Source of the DNA: Chloroflexota bacterium
GTDB taxonomy: Bacteria > Chloroflexota > UBA11872
Assembly (NCBI GenBank): GCA_022824495.1
Contig: JAJDZU010000012.1
Coordinates: forward strand, 62,001-126,000
DNA: 64,000 nucleotides
Reading direction: 5' to 3'
Part shown: positions 50,648-59,955 of the stretch, in pieces
Layout of the letters: every line of letters begins with the position of its first letter
Position numbering within the stretch: position 1 is the stretch's first letter
Notes under the pieces: generated by a model
The model's database searches: none
Told to the model about the DNA's origin: nothing
The model's input: only the letters and a program-made list of their open reading frames with translations
Made by a program: the position numbers and the translations under genes

Positions 50648-53071
50648 GTGGCCGGTTCGGGCGTGTCCAGTCGAGACAAATCAGGCGGTGGGGCTCGACG
50701 GCTCACGGCGGCTGAGGTCCGGTGGACCTGTGGTCCAGACGACCTGCCGTTTCAGACCACGGCGGAATTGACGCCGCCGGACGCGCTGATCGGCCAGGAG
50801 CGCGCCGAACGCTCGCTTGAGTTTGGCGTCGACATTCACAGCCGTGGATTCAACATTTACGCCGCCGGCACACCGGGCACTGGCCGTACCTCAATGGTCA
50901 TGGCGCGGCTGCAAGCTGAAGCCGCCCGCCGCCCGCCGCCGGACGACTGGTGCTACGTCCACAACTTTGACGATAGCCACCGACCCCGAGCCCTGCGCCT
51001 GCCGGCCGGCCAGGCTCCCACCTTTCGCGCCCAACTGCGCGAGGTCGTGGAGACGCTGCGCCATGACATGCAGCGCGCCTTTGACACCGAGGAATACCAG
51101 AACCAACGCGACGCGCTGACGCAGGCCGTGCAAACCGAGCGGCGCGAGGCGTTTACGGCGTTCGAACAGCAGGCCTCGGAACGCGGATTCGAGGTCCGAC
51201 AGCTGCCAACGGGGCTGGGCGTGTCGCCGATTCGCGACGGCCGCCCGACGTCGCCCGAGACGCTGCGGGATCTGCCCGAGGCCGAGCGTGAGCACATCCA
51301 GGCAACCGGCCAGGAACTCGAAGACCGGCTCGGGCGCCTGATGCGGCGACTGCGACGACGCCAGCGCGCGGCGCGTTCCACGCTCGGCGAACTGAGCGCC
51401 GACGTCGCACGCAGCGTGGCGCGCCCTCTCCTGGACGACCTGCGCGAGGAGTACGAGGCCTTGCCAGACGTCACCGCGCATCTGGACGCCATCGAGACGC
51501 ATGTGACGCAGAACCACGCAAACTTCCTGGAGTCCGACGCCACCACGCTGCCGTCGCAGCGGCCAGGTCCCGCGCCTGATCCGTACGTCCCGTATCGAGT
51601 CAACGTACTGGTCACGCACGAGCCTGGGACCGGCGCACCGCTGGTGCGCGATACCCACCCAACCCACCCGCACCTGTTTGGCCGGGTCGAAACCCGGACG
51701 GAACTGGGCGTCAGCGTCACCGACTTCACGCTGATTCAGCCCGGGGCCCTGCACCGGGCAAACGGCGGCTATCTGGTGCTGGACGCGAACGACCTTCTGC
51801 AGTCCGGCACGTCCTATTCGGCCCTCAAGCGGGCTCTGCGCAATGAGCGGGTTCGCATTGAAAGCGCCGCCGAGGAGCTCGGTCTGCCGCTGGCGGCGCG
51901 ACTGGAGCCGCAGCCGATCCCGCTGGATCTCAAGGTTGCGCTGGTCGGTCCACCGGACGTGTATGCGCTGCTGTACGAGCTTGACCCCGACTTCGGGCAG
52001 CTGTTCAAGGTTCTGGCGGAGTTCGAGACGGAAATCGAACTAAACCACGAGAACACGATGCGCTACGCGCAGTTCATCGCCGCCCGCTGCGTCGACGAAG
52101 ACCTGCGGCCCTTCGACCGCGCTGCCGTGGCTCGGATCGTGGAAGAGGGCGTCAGGCTGGCCGGCGATCGCACCAAGCTCTCCACTCGCTTCGGCGACAT
52201 CAGCGACATCGTGCGCGAGGCCGAGTACTGGGCGCGCCGACGTGGGGGCGATCTGGTCACCGAGGAGGACGTGTGGGCCTCGATTGACGAACGCGTTCGC
52301 CGCTCCAACCGCCTGGAAATGCAGATTCGCGACCGCATGGCCGACGGCACGGTAATGATCGACGCTGACGGTTCCGCCGTCGGCCAGGTGAACGGCCTGA
52401 CAGTCGTAGGCGTGGGAAGCCACGAATTCGGACAGCCCAATCGAATCACGGCACGAGTGTTCGCCGGACGCGACGGCGTGATCAGCATCGACCGCGAGGC
52501 CAAGCTGTCTGGGCCCATCCACGACAAGGGCGCCATGATCCTGGCCGGGTTTCTGAATGGCACGTTTGGTCTCGATGGCCCGCTGACCATGAGCGCCAGC
52601 ATTGCCTTCGAGCAGTCCTATTGGGGCGTCGAAGGCGACAGCGCCTCGCTGGCGGAGCTGTTGGCCTTGCTGTCGGCTCTGTCCGACTACCCCTTGTCCC
52701 AGGGCACGGCAGTGACCGGTTCCGTGAACCAGCACGGCAATGTGCAGGCCGTGGGTGGCGTATCGCAAAAGATCGAAGGCTTCTACGACCTCTGCGTGCG
52801 CCAGGGACTCACGGGCAAACAAGGCGTGTTGATTCCCGCGAGCAACGTCCGGAATCTGACACTGCGCTGGGACGTGGCAGGCGCGGTGGACGAGGGCCAG
52901 TTCCACATTTACGCCGCTGCGCACGTTGCCGAGGCCGTTGCGTTGCTAACCGGCCGCTCCGCCGGCGCCCCGGACAGTTTGGGCCGCTTTGCTTCCGACA
53001 CCGTGTTTGGCGCGGTGCAAAGCCGCCTGAACCAGTTCGCCCGCCGTTGGCACGACGGGCCGCCGCACTAG
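50648..53071 (+). CDS. Lon-like ATP-dependent protease (AAA_32 / LonC type)
   Basis: 807 residues from GTG 50648, with ggaggg seven bases upstream. An in-frame open stretch extends to 49706 but there it is antisense to the dehydrogenase gene, so it is not coding. Atypical Walker A GTPGTGRT (74-81) with Arg for Lys, as in this family. A long helical insertion follows (FRAQLREVVETLRHDMQRAF). C-terminal Lon peptidase: Ser665 in GDSAS and Lys708 in GGVSQKIEG, a 43-residue spacing like that of E. coli Lon (Ser679-Lys722). Likely a soluble protease for abnormal proteins; no N-terminal Lon substrate domain. Confidence 0.9.
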   Translation: MAGSGVSSRDKSGGGARRLTAAEVRWTCGPDDLPFQTTAELTPPDALIGQERAERSLEFGVDIHSRGFNIYAAGTPGTGRTSMVMARLQAEAARRPPPDDWCYVHNFDDSHRPRALRLPAGQAPTFRAQLREVVETLRHDMQRAFDTEEYQNQRDALTQAVQTERREAFTAFEQQASERGFEVRQLPTGLGVSPIRDGRPTSPETLRDLPEAEREHIQATGQELEDRLGRLMRRLRRRQRAARSTLGELSADVARSVARPLLDDLREEYEALPDVTAHLDAIETHVTQNHANFLESDATTLPSQRPGPAPDPYVPYRVNVLVTHEPGTGAPLVRDTHPTHPHLFGRVETRTELGVSVTDFTLIQPGALHRANGGYLVLDANDLLQSGTSYSALKRALRNERVRIESAAEELGLPLAARLEPQPIPLDLKVALVGPPDVYALLYELDPDFGQLFKVLAEFETEIELNHENTMRYAQFIAARCVDEDLRPFDRAAVARIVEEGVRLAGDRTKLSTRFGDISDIVREAEYWARRRGGDLVTEEDVWASIDERVRRSNRLEMQIRDRMADGTVMIDADGSAVGQVNGLTVVGVGSHEFGQPNRITARVFAGRDGVISIDREAKLSGPIHDKGAMILAGFLNGTFGLDGPLTMSASIAFEQSYWGVEGDSASLAELLALLSALSDYPLSQGTAVTGSVNQHGNVQAVGGVSQKIEGFYDLCVRQGLTGKQGVLIPASNVRNLTLRWDVAGAVDEGQFHIYAAAHVAEAVALLTGRSAGAPDSLGRFASDTVFGAVQSRLNQFARRWHDGPPH

Positions 53072-53114
53072 ACGCACGCAGGCGGACATTTCGATCACAT
53101 CAAAGCCCAAGGGC

Positions 53115-53145
53115 TTGACTGAATCGTACGTTGAACGTATGATTC
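53115..53145 (+). promoter_or_regulatory. MarR promoter with overlapping palindromic operator
   Basis: -35 TTGACT at 53115-53120 and -10 TATGAT at 53138-53143, separated by exactly 17 bases. A near-perfect 25-base inverted repeat (53121-53145, arms 12 bases around a central G, one mismatch) fills the spacer and covers the -10. Such an arrangement fits self-repression by the MarR protein encoded 16 bases downstream. It would also control the coupled ABC exporter genes. Confidence 0.75.
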
Positions 53146-53161
53146 GAGCGTCGGATGATAC

Positions 53162-53662
53162 GTGAGACTGACGATTACGAGTGACGCCAGTGCGCAAGCT
53201 GCCGCTGAACTAGCGGTGCTGGGTTCACGTCTCACGCGCGTTGCTCAACGCTTTGCCAAGGCGCGCGAGGCCACCCCGGGGCTTACACAACCGGAATATC
53301 GAACGCTGCGGGCTCTGCGTCGACGCAGCCCGCGCCGCATGAAGCAGCTGGCGGATTGGCAGCTGCTCAGCAGCCAGACCATGTCCCAGACCGTGGATCA
53401 GCTGGTCGTGTCCGGCCAGGTCACACGAACTGAAGATCCCGAGGATCGTCGACATCTTCTGATCGAAGCCACACCCGCCGGGCTTGCGAGCCTGGCGGCC
53501 TATGAAGCCGCCTTCGTCGAATATCTCGAAGGCGCGCTCGACGAACTCGACGAGTCCGAACTCGCGGACGTCGCCCAGGCTCTCGTCCGCCTTAATGCCG
53601 CGATCAGCGCGAAGCGCGAAGCCGGCTACTTCGGCCGTCGCCGGAGGCACGCCCATGCATAG
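53162..53662 (+). CDS. MarR-family transcriptional regulator
   Basis: 166 residues from GTG 53162, close to the promoter. Winged-helix DNA-binding region LTQPEYRTLRALRRRS, recognition helix LLSSQTMSQTVDQLVVSGQ and wing DPEDRRHLLIEATPAG, the MarR DxRDRR-type motif. The C-terminus is rich in Arg/His (YFGRRRRHAHA). It should bind the operator at 53121-53145 as a dimer and is likely relieved by a small ligand. The next gene overlaps its end by 8 bases, so it probably regulates the ABC exporter. Confidence 0.92.
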   Translation: MRLTITSDASAQAAAELAVLGSRLTRVAQRFAKAREATPGLTQPEYRTLRALRRRSPRRMKQLADWQLLSSQTMSQTVDQLVVSGQVTRTEDPEDRRHLLIEATPAGLASLAAYEAAFVEYLEGALDELDESELADVAQALVRLNAAISAKREAGYFGRRRRHAHA

Positions 53663-55451
53663 CACCGCCATCCTGACTCGACTGGTTCGATATGCCCTAC
53701 CCCACTGGCGGCTGAGTCTGGCCACGTTGGCCGTGACCTTGGTCGGCACGGTTGCCGACCTGTCGATTCCAATGTTTCTTCGGGAGGCCGTCGACCAGGG
53801 GCTCAAGGAAGGCGCGCAGACAGTTCTTTACGTCGCCGCAGGTCTGGTTGTCGCGTTTACGGCGTTTAAGGGGCTCTCGCAGTTCGGCCGCCAGTTCATG
53901 GCTGAGGTATTGAGCCAGCGGGTGGTCTTCGCCATCCGCAATCAGCTTTACATGCACATCCAGGGGCTTTCGTTCCGCTTCCACGACCAGACGCGCACGG
54001 GCGAGTTGATGTCGCGGACGACGAGCGACGTGGAACGCGTGCGTCGTTTCGCGTCGATGGGCATCTTCCAGATCGTGCAGATCTTTCTGGTCACTGGCGG
54101 CGTGGCGGTCATCCTGTTTGTGATCGACTGGCAGCTTGCGCTGCTGGCATTGCTGATCGTTCCGGTGCTGGTCGCAATCGCGCTTGGTTTTGCCAAGCGC
54201 ATCCGGCCGCTGTTTCAAATGGTCCAGGAAGCCTGGGCGGACGTGAACGTGGTGGTGCAGGAGAACCTGGCCGGTGCGCGGGTGGTGCGCGCGTTTGCCC
54301 AGGAAGATGCCGAAGCTCGTCGCTTCGCGCCGGTCAACGCCTTACTCAACGACCGTACGGTCACGGTGATGCGCATGTTCGCCATGCGCGCGCCGCTCTT
54401 CAACGCCATTCTCGGCGCCGGGCAGGTGGCCGTGCTCTGGTTCGGCGGCTGGAAGGTGATCGATGACCAGATCAGCCTCGGCACGCTGGTGGCGTTCAAT
54501 ACCTACCTGCTGCTCCTGATGATGCCGGTGCGGATGCTGGGCATGACGATCAACAGCTTCGCCCGGGCCGTCGCGTCCGGCGAGCGCATCTTCGACATCC
54601 TGGACGAGCAGTCCGAGGTGATCGAGTCGCCTCATGCCGAAGCTCTGACGAAGGCCGAGGGCCGCGTCACATTTGAGCGCGTTGGCTTTCAGCACGAGAG
54701 CCACTCGGTTCTCAACGGGATCGACTTCGACATCGCGCCTGGTCAAGCCCTCGGCATCGTCGGCGGCACGGGCTCGGGCAAGAGTTCCATCATCAATCTC
54801 CTGCCGCGCTTTTACGACGCGAACGACGGGCGCGTGCAGGTGGATGGTATTGACGTTCGCGACCTGACCATTGATTCGCTGCGCGCGCAGATCGGCATCG
54901 TCCATCAGGAACCCTTCGTCTTTGCCGACACCATCCGCGCCAACATTGCCTACGGTCGGCCCGATGCCACTCGTGAGCAGGTCGTTACGGCCGCTCGGCT
55001 TGCCCAGATTCACGGCTTTATCGAGACCCTGCCGGACGGATACGAAACCGTGGTGGGCGAGCGCGGGGTCACCCTTTCCGGCGGACAGAAGCAACGGGTC
55101 GCGATCGCCCGCGCCCTGGTGCTGGACCCGCGCATTCTCATCCTGGACGAATCGACCTCGAGCGTGGATACGTGGACCGAACGCGCCATTCAGGACGCAC
55201 TGCGCGAGGCGCAGCAGGGCCGAACCACGTTGATTGTCAGCCAGCGCATCCGCAGCGTGCGTCACGTGGCTGAGATCATCGTGCTCGACCACGGATCGAT
55301 CGTGCAGCGTGGTCGCCACGAAGATCTGATTGAGACCGACGGCCTCTACCGCGAAATGTGGGAGGCCCAGGAAGCCGAGGCCGAGCGACTGCGCCGCGAA
55401 GCGGCCAGCGTCGGCGCCGAACCTACCCCCGTCGGGAGCCCCTCATCATGA
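53655..55451 (+). CDS. ABC exporter subunit A (degenerate ATP site half)
   Basis: 598 residues from ATG 53655, overlapping the MarR gene by 8 bases. Six membrane segments (residues ~15-330), then the ATPase: Walker A GGTGSGKSS, signature LSGGQKQR, Walker B ILILDESTSSVD with the catalytic Glu kept. The switch His is replaced by Gln (TLIVSQRIRS instead of ..xxxHR). Together with the partner's changed signature this matches heterodimeric exporters such as TM287/288 or BmrCD, where the degenerate site regulates and the other drives transport. Likely exports a drug or lipid; expressed under MarR control. Confidence 0.9.
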   Translation: MHSTAILTRLVRYALPHWRLSLATLAVTLVGTVADLSIPMFLREAVDQGLKEGAQTVLYVAAGLVVAFTAFKGLSQFGRQFMAEVLSQRVVFAIRNQLYMHIQGLSFRFHDQTRTGELMSRTTSDVERVRRFASMGIFQIVQIFLVTGGVAVILFVIDWQLALLALLIVPVLVAIALGFAKRIRPLFQMVQEAWADVNVVVQENLAGARVVRAFAQEDAEARRFAPVNALLNDRTVTVMRMFAMRAPLFNAILGAGQVAVLWFGGWKVIDDQISLGTLVAFNTYLLLLMMPVRMLGMTINSFARAVASGERIFDILDEQSEVIESPHAEALTKAEGRVTFERVGFQHESHSVLNGIDFDIAPGQALGIVGGTGSGKSSIINLLPRFYDANDGRVQVDGIDVRDLTIDSLRAQIGIVHQEPFVFADTIRANIAYGRPDATREQVVTAARLAQIHGFIETLPDGYETVVGERGVTLSGGQKQRVAIARALVLDPRILILDESTSSVDTWTERAIQDALREAQQGRTTLIVSQRIRSVRHVAEIIVLDHGSIVQRGRHEDLIETDGLYREMWEAQEAEAERLRREAASVGAEPTPVGSPSS

Positions 55452-57286
55452 TGTCCGGACGTATGTCCCTGGGCCGCTTTGAAGGCGATGCCGCGGCCTA
55501 CAACCCCCAGGTCACCCGCCGCCTGCTCGCCTACCTGGCGCCGCATAAGCGCATGATCGCCGCGGCAATCGTGCTGGTGTCCATCGGGTCCGGCGCCAAT
55601 GTGGCCGGGCCGCTGCTGCTGAAGATGGGGATCGACGAGGGAATCGAAAAGCGCGACTTCGACACGCTGAGCACCATCGGCGCGATCTACCTGCTCACGC
55701 TGTTTGTGATGTGGGCCGGCACCTACTTCCAGGTTCGAATCTCGGCCACGATTGGACAGGCCAGCCTGCTGCGGTTGCGCAACGACCTTTTCGCAAAGCT
55801 CAACCGGCTGTCGTTGTCGTACTACACCCGACATCCCCTGGGCGCCATCATGTCCAGGATCACCAACGACGTGGACGTGATCAGCGAGTTCGTGACGATG
55901 GGGGTGGTTTCGCTGGTCACCGACGTCTTCATCCTGATCATAATCGTGATCATGATGTTCGTGCTGGACGTCAAGTTGGCGCTGGTCACGCTGACCATGC
56001 TTCCTGTTATGTGGGTCGCGAGCCGCTTCTTCAGCGCCAAGGCGCGGACCGCGTTCCGCGACGTTCGAAGCACGGTGGGCGATGTCTACGCGAATCTGCA
56101 GGAGAGCATCGACGGCGTTCGGGTCACCCAGTCGTTTGGCCGTGAACGAACGAATGCCTCGCGGTTTCGGGACACCAATCGGGCCACCATGCAAGCCAGC
56201 GTCCGCGCCGGCGCCATCGTGTCCGGGTTCATCCCGGTTATCGACACGATCTCGGCGGTCGCGACGGCCCTTGTAATCGTGGTTGGCGGTTCGCTGGTCG
56301 TTGGAGGCGAGACGAGCACCGGAACGCTGGTTGCGTTCATTGCGCTGGTCGCACGCTTCTTCCAGCCCATTCAGCAGCTCACGCGTTTCTACAACCAACT
56401 GCAATCCACCATGGCGGCCGGCGAGAAGATCTTCGAGTTGATGGACGAGCCCGAAGAGATCAGTGACTCACCGTCGGCCATCGAGCTTCCTCCGATCACC
56501 GGGCGTGTGGACTTCAACGACGTGACCTTCGCCTACGACGGGGCCGACGTGCTGCGCGACGTTTCCTTTACCGCTGAGCCGGGTCAGCGTGTGGCGCTGG
56601 TCGGGCCAACCGGCGCTGGCAAGACAACCACGATCAACCTGCTGGCCCGCTTCTACGACGCCGATGTTGGCGAGGTCCTCATCGACGGCTACCCCATCCG
56701 ATCAGTCACGCAGCAATCCTTGCGTCGCCAACTTGGCATCGTGCCGCAGGACAGTTACCTCTTTTCCGGCAGCATCTACCAGAACATCGTGTTTGGGCGT
56801 CCGGATGCGTCCGAGCAGGAAGTGATCGATGCCGCGAAGGCCGTGGGTGCGCACGACTTCATTGAGGAACTGTCGAACGGGTATCAGACCGACGTTCGCG
56901 AACGCGGCGCCCGGCTTTCGGTTGGGCAACGGCAGCTCATCTGTTTTGCTCGAGCCTTGCTGGCCGACCCGCGCATCCTGATCCTGGACGAAGCCACATC
57001 AAGCGTGGACGCGCGAACCGAGCGAGCGATTCAAGAGGCGCTGGAGCGCGTGATGGAGGGCCGCACCTCGTTTGTGATCGCCCATCGCCTGGCGACCGTG
57101 CGCGGCGCGGACCTGATTCTTGTCTTCCAGGACGGCGAGATCGTCGAGCGTGGGCCGCACGCCGAACTGCTGGCTCGGCGCGAACTCTATTACAAGCTCT
57201 ACACCACCGGATTCCCCGGTAAAGACCAGGTCGAGACTGCTCCGGTCGAGCCAACCATGCTCGTGCGACCCAGGTGGGGCCGATAG
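55448..57286 (+). CDS. ABC exporter subunit B (consensus Walker half)
   Basis: 612 residues from ATG 55448 (overlaps the upstream stop by 4 bases). Six membrane segments then an ATPase: Walker A GPTGAGKTT, Walker B ILILDEATSSVD, and an intact switch His in FVIAHRLATV. The signature is LSVGQRQ rather than LSGGQ, as in the TM288-type partner. It therefore completes the degenerate site of subunit A while its own Walker motifs form the consensus site with subunit A's LSGGQ. An earlier in-frame start at 55358 would overlap by 94 bases and is rejected. The hairpin 57287-57307 follows. Confidence 0.92.
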   Translation: MMSGRMSLGRFEGDAAAYNPQVTRRLLAYLAPHKRMIAAAIVLVSIGSGANVAGPLLLKMGIDEGIEKRDFDTLSTIGAIYLLTLFVMWAGTYFQVRISATIGQASLLRLRNDLFAKLNRLSLSYYTRHPLGAIMSRITNDVDVISEFVTMGVVSLVTDVFILIIIVIMMFVLDVKLALVTLTMLPVMWVASRFFSAKARTAFRDVRSTVGDVYANLQESIDGVRVTQSFGRERTNASRFRDTNRATMQASVRAGAIVSGFIPVIDTISAVATALVIVVGGSLVVGGETSTGTLVAFIALVARFFQPIQQLTRFYNQLQSTMAAGEKIFELMDEPEEISDSPSAIELPPITGRVDFNDVTFAYDGADVLRDVSFTAEPGQRVALVGPTGAGKTTTINLLARFYDADVGEVLIDGYPIRSVTQQSLRRQLGIVPQDSYLFSGSIYQNIVFGRPDASEQEVIDAAKAVGAHDFIEELSNGYQTDVRERGARLSVGQRQLICFARALLADPRILILDEATSSVDARTERAIQEALERVMEGRTSFVIAHRLATVRGADLILVFQDGEIVERGPHAELLARRELYYKLYTTGFPGKDQVETAPVEPTMLVRPRWGR

Positions 57287-57307
57287 CGGCCCCGATCTAT
57301 TGGGCCG
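57287..57307. terminator. terminator-like hairpin between convergent genes
   Basis: CGGCCC/GGGCCG, a 6-bp perfect stem with a 9-base loop, starts at the base after the ABC subunit B stop. The GT2 gene ends at 57330 on the other strand. No T-run is present. Confidence 0.4.
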
Positions 57308-57329
57308 AGGCCCGACCCGAACGGACGAA

Positions 57330-58016
57330 CTAGAAGAACATGTAGCGCAGCCAGCTATAGACGTAGCGCGCGCCATGTCGCCGCAGGGAAATGTGCGAGC
57401 GATCGCGCCGGCTCGCGTATTCGTGCGTGGGGACTTCAGCGACCCGATAGCCCTTGCGCAGGAACTTGATGATCATTTCCTGCTCGGTGGTGGTGATGTC
57501 TTCCTGGAGCGTGATTGACCTGGCGGCTGTCAGGTCAAAGGCGCGAAAGCCGCTCTGCGAGTCGGTCAGCCGAACCCCGAACCGGTAGTTGATGCCCAGG
57601 GTGATGATGTCCTGGCCCATCATGCGCAGGAACTTGTCGAAGTCGCCGTGCAGTTCGTCGCTGCCGCCGCGCATCCGCGACCCGGTGGAGTACTCGGCCT
57701 CGCCACGCGCGACCGGCGTGACCAGAGCCGGAATATCGTCCGGATCGAACGACATGTCGGCGTCGATGGTCACGAGGATGTCGCCTGTCGCACGCGCAAT
57801 TGCCTCTCGCACGGCGCAGCCCTTCCCGCGTCCGGCATCGAGATACACAGGAACCTCGAGCGCTTCTGAAATCTCTCGAGTGGCGTCGCCGGAGTGCCCG
57901 TCCACCACAAACAGGTGGTCGGCGTGCGGACGGCAGCCTGTAATGATCTCCTCGATCGTCTCGGCTTCGTCCTTGGCCGGGATACAGACCGACACCAGTC
58001 GGCCGTTCATCGGCAT
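57330..58016 (-). CDS. family 2 (GT-A) glycosyltransferase, DPM1-like
   Basis: 228 residues. VSVCIPAKDEAETIEEIITG, GRGKGCAVREAIARATGDIL, then TIDADMSFDPDDIPAL (DxD as DAD), SGFRAFDL and ITTTEQEMIIKFLRKGYRVA are in the GT2 order. No C-terminal membrane helices, so it is the dolichyl-phosphate mannosyltransferase-like soluble type; acts on a lipid- or polyprenyl-phosphate acceptor by family precedent. ATG 58016 with gagagg nine bases before. Convergent with the ABC exporter. Confidence 0.88.
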   Translation of the reverse strand: MPMNGRLVSVCIPAKDEAETIEEIITGCRPHADHLFVVDGHSGDATREISEALEVPVYLDAGRGKGCAVREAIARATGDILVTIDADMSFDPDDIPALVTPVARGEAEYSTGSRMRGGSDELHGDFDKFLRMMGQDIITLGINYRFGVRLTDSQSGFRAFDLTAARSITLQEDITTTEQEMIIKFLRKGYRVAEVPTHEYASRRDRSHISLRRHGARYVYSWLRYMFF

Positions 58017-58206
58017 TCCGTGCCACCTCTCCAGATGTGCCGCGCGAAGCGCCGATCATAGTCGGCCCCCGCGCTGAAAGCCTTAACACGGACGAGTTTG
58101 GAATGTCTCGCCAATTAACTCCGGAGCCCGGTGGTGTCCGGAGATCTGTTTCGCACCGGATAATGTCCGCGTACCGCCCGAAGCGCCGTGCAATGAGGAG
58201 TTGGAA

Positions 58207-59097
58207 ATGACCGCGAACGCAGGCGATGGCAACCCGTTTCTGGTCACCGGCCGCTGGTACCGCGGCAATCTGCACCTGCACTCCACCAACTCGGACGGAG
58301 CCAAGTCACCCGAGGACGCGGTGGCCTGGTACCGCGACGCCGGCTACGACTTCGTGGCGCTGTCGGATCACCACGTCGTCTCGGACACGACGGCGTACGC
58401 CCAGCCGGGATTCGTGACAATCCCGGGAATCGAGATGCATGGTCTCGACCCTTACACCGGTGAGCGCTATCACATCCTGGCGACCGGCGTCAGCGGCTTC
58501 GAGCGCTCCAGCGAGTCGTGGGGCCCGCAGGAGGCCATTGACCGGGTCAACGCTGGCGGCGGCTTTGCCGTCATGGCTCACCCCTACTGGCTGGGCCAGT
58601 CCGCCCACGACATGCTTGAGATCGAGGGCTTTGTCGGGATGGAAGTCTTCAATTCGGTCTGCGACGTAACCCGCGCCAAGGGCTTTTCCGGCCAGACCTG
58701 GGACGAATACCTGCTCCAGGCCGGCTTGACCTGGGGCTTTGCCACCGACGACTCGCACTGGAAGCATGGCGCCGAGGGCCGCGGCTGGGTGATGGTCCGC
58801 ACCGAGGACTTCACGCCTGCGGGGCTGGTTGAGGCCATGCGTCGCGGGCACTTCTACTCGTCGATGGGACCGGAGATTCTTGACTTTCAGGTGGACGACG
58901 ATGAAGTTCGGGTGAAGACCTCGCCCGCCTCACGCATCAGCTTTATCGCTGCGCGTTCTCGGGGCTCAAGTCACCTGGCCGGCGCCGAGCCACTCACGGC
59001 CGCCGTCCACGAGCGGCGCGGCACGGAGGTCTACGTCCGCGTGGAAGTCGAAGACGCCACGGGCCGCATTGCCTGGACTAACCCAGTCTTGATCTGA
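58207..59097 (+). CDS. PHP-domain protein (CehA/McbA-family-like metallohydrolase)
   Basis: 296 residues from ATG 58207, clear gaggag seven bases upstream; a TTG in frame at 58201 is less likely. PHP motifs: LHLHSTNSDGAKSPEDAV (I), ALSDHHVVSD (II), IPGIEMHG (III), VMAHPYWLG (His) and FATDDSHWKHG (Asp/His). The C-terminus has a beta-strand tail (VYVRVEVEDATGRIAWTNPV) common in CehA/McbA-type hydrolases. Function is phosphoester or other metal-dependent hydrolysis; the substrate is unknown. Distinct from the PHP protein at 11390, which lacks this tail. Confidence 0.82.
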   Translation: MTANAGDGNPFLVTGRWYRGNLHLHSTNSDGAKSPEDAVAWYRDAGYDFVALSDHHVVSDTTAYAQPGFVTIPGIEMHGLDPYTGERYHILATGVSGFERSSESWGPQEAIDRVNAGGGFAVMAHPYWLGQSAHDMLEIEGFVGMEVFNSVCDVTRAKGFSGQTWDEYLLQAGLTWGFATDDSHWKHGAEGRGWVMVRTEDFTPAGLVEAMRRGHFYSSMGPEILDFQVDDDEVRVKTSPASRISFIAARSRGSSHLAGAEPLTAAVHERRGTEVYVRVEVEDATGRIAWTNPVLI

Positions 59098-59141
59098 CAG
59101 CCGCGCTGGCAGCCGCGCTGTCCGGCGAAGCGACTAAGGGA

Positions 59142-59912
59142 CTAGGGCGCCGCGGCTCGGACGATAGCTGCGAACTGGGCGGCGTCCAAGCTGGCGCCGC
59201 CCACCAGCGCCCCGTCAATTCCGTCGCGACTGAGCAGTTCGTCGCAGTTGTCCGGCGAAACGCTGCCGCCGTATTGAATTCGCACCCGCCCGGCGGCCGG
59301 GCATCCGTGAGCTGCCGACACGGTGTCTCGAATCCAGCCAATGGCTTCCTGCGCCTGCTCGGGCGACGCGTTGCGTCCGGTGCCGATGGCCCAGACAGGC
59401 TCATAGGCGATCACACTGGCAGCCGTCTGCTCCGGTGACAGCGCCTCGAGCACTGCGGTGATCTGCGTGCGCAGCACAGCAAGCGTCTCGCCGGCATCCC
59501 GTTGATCCAGTGACTCACCCACCGCCACGATCGGCGTCAGGCCGCCGGCCAGGATGGCCAACGTCTTGCGCTGGACGTCCAGGTCCGTTTCCCCGAACAG
59601 TTGCCGCCGCTCTGAGTGCCCGGTAATGGCGTAGGCGGCGAGGCCCGTCAGCATCGGGACCGAGATTTCGCCCGTGAAGGCCCCACTCGATTCCCAATAC
59701 ACGTGCTGAGCGCCAACGGCGATCGGGGAGTCTGCGACGGCCTCGGCGACGGACGTAAGCCCGGTGGCAGGTGGGCACAGGACAACCTCGACCTGTGCCA
59801 GCGGCAGGTCTTCGGCCGCAACGGCTCGAGCTAGTCGGGCGCCGTCGTCCGGCCCGGTGTTCATCTTCCAGTTCGCGGCAACGATGGGCCGTCGGGCTTT
59901 TGGCGACGTCAT
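59142..59912 (-). CDS. tpiA: triosephosphate isomerase
   Basis: 256 residues from ATG 59912 (MTSPKARRP), a normal length; an upstream start at 59939 adds nine residues. Catalytic residues: Lys16 in AANWKMN, His99 in ITGHSERRQLFGE and Glu171 in AYEPVWAIGTGR, plus the phosphate loop IQYGGSVSPDN and ALVGGASLD. Interconverts dihydroxyacetone phosphate and glyceraldehyde-3-phosphate in glycolysis. No neighbouring gap or pgk gene here, so it is a stand-alone copy. Confidence 0.97.
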   Translation of the reverse strand: MTSPKARRPIVAANWKMNTGPDDGARLARAVAAEDLPLAQVEVVLCPPATGLTSVAEAVADSPIAVGAQHVYWESSGAFTGEISVPMLTGLAAYAITGHSERRQLFGETDLDVQRKTLAILAGGLTPIVAVGESLDQRDAGETLAVLRTQITAVLEALSPEQTAASVIAYEPVWAIGTGRNASPEQAQEAIGWIRDTVSAAHGCPAAGRVRIQYGGSVSPDNCDELLSRDGIDGALVGGASLDAAQFAAIVRAAAP

Positions 59913-59955
59913 GCCAGGAGACTCGGAGTTCGGAGGCACACCAGTTTAGTTGCGA

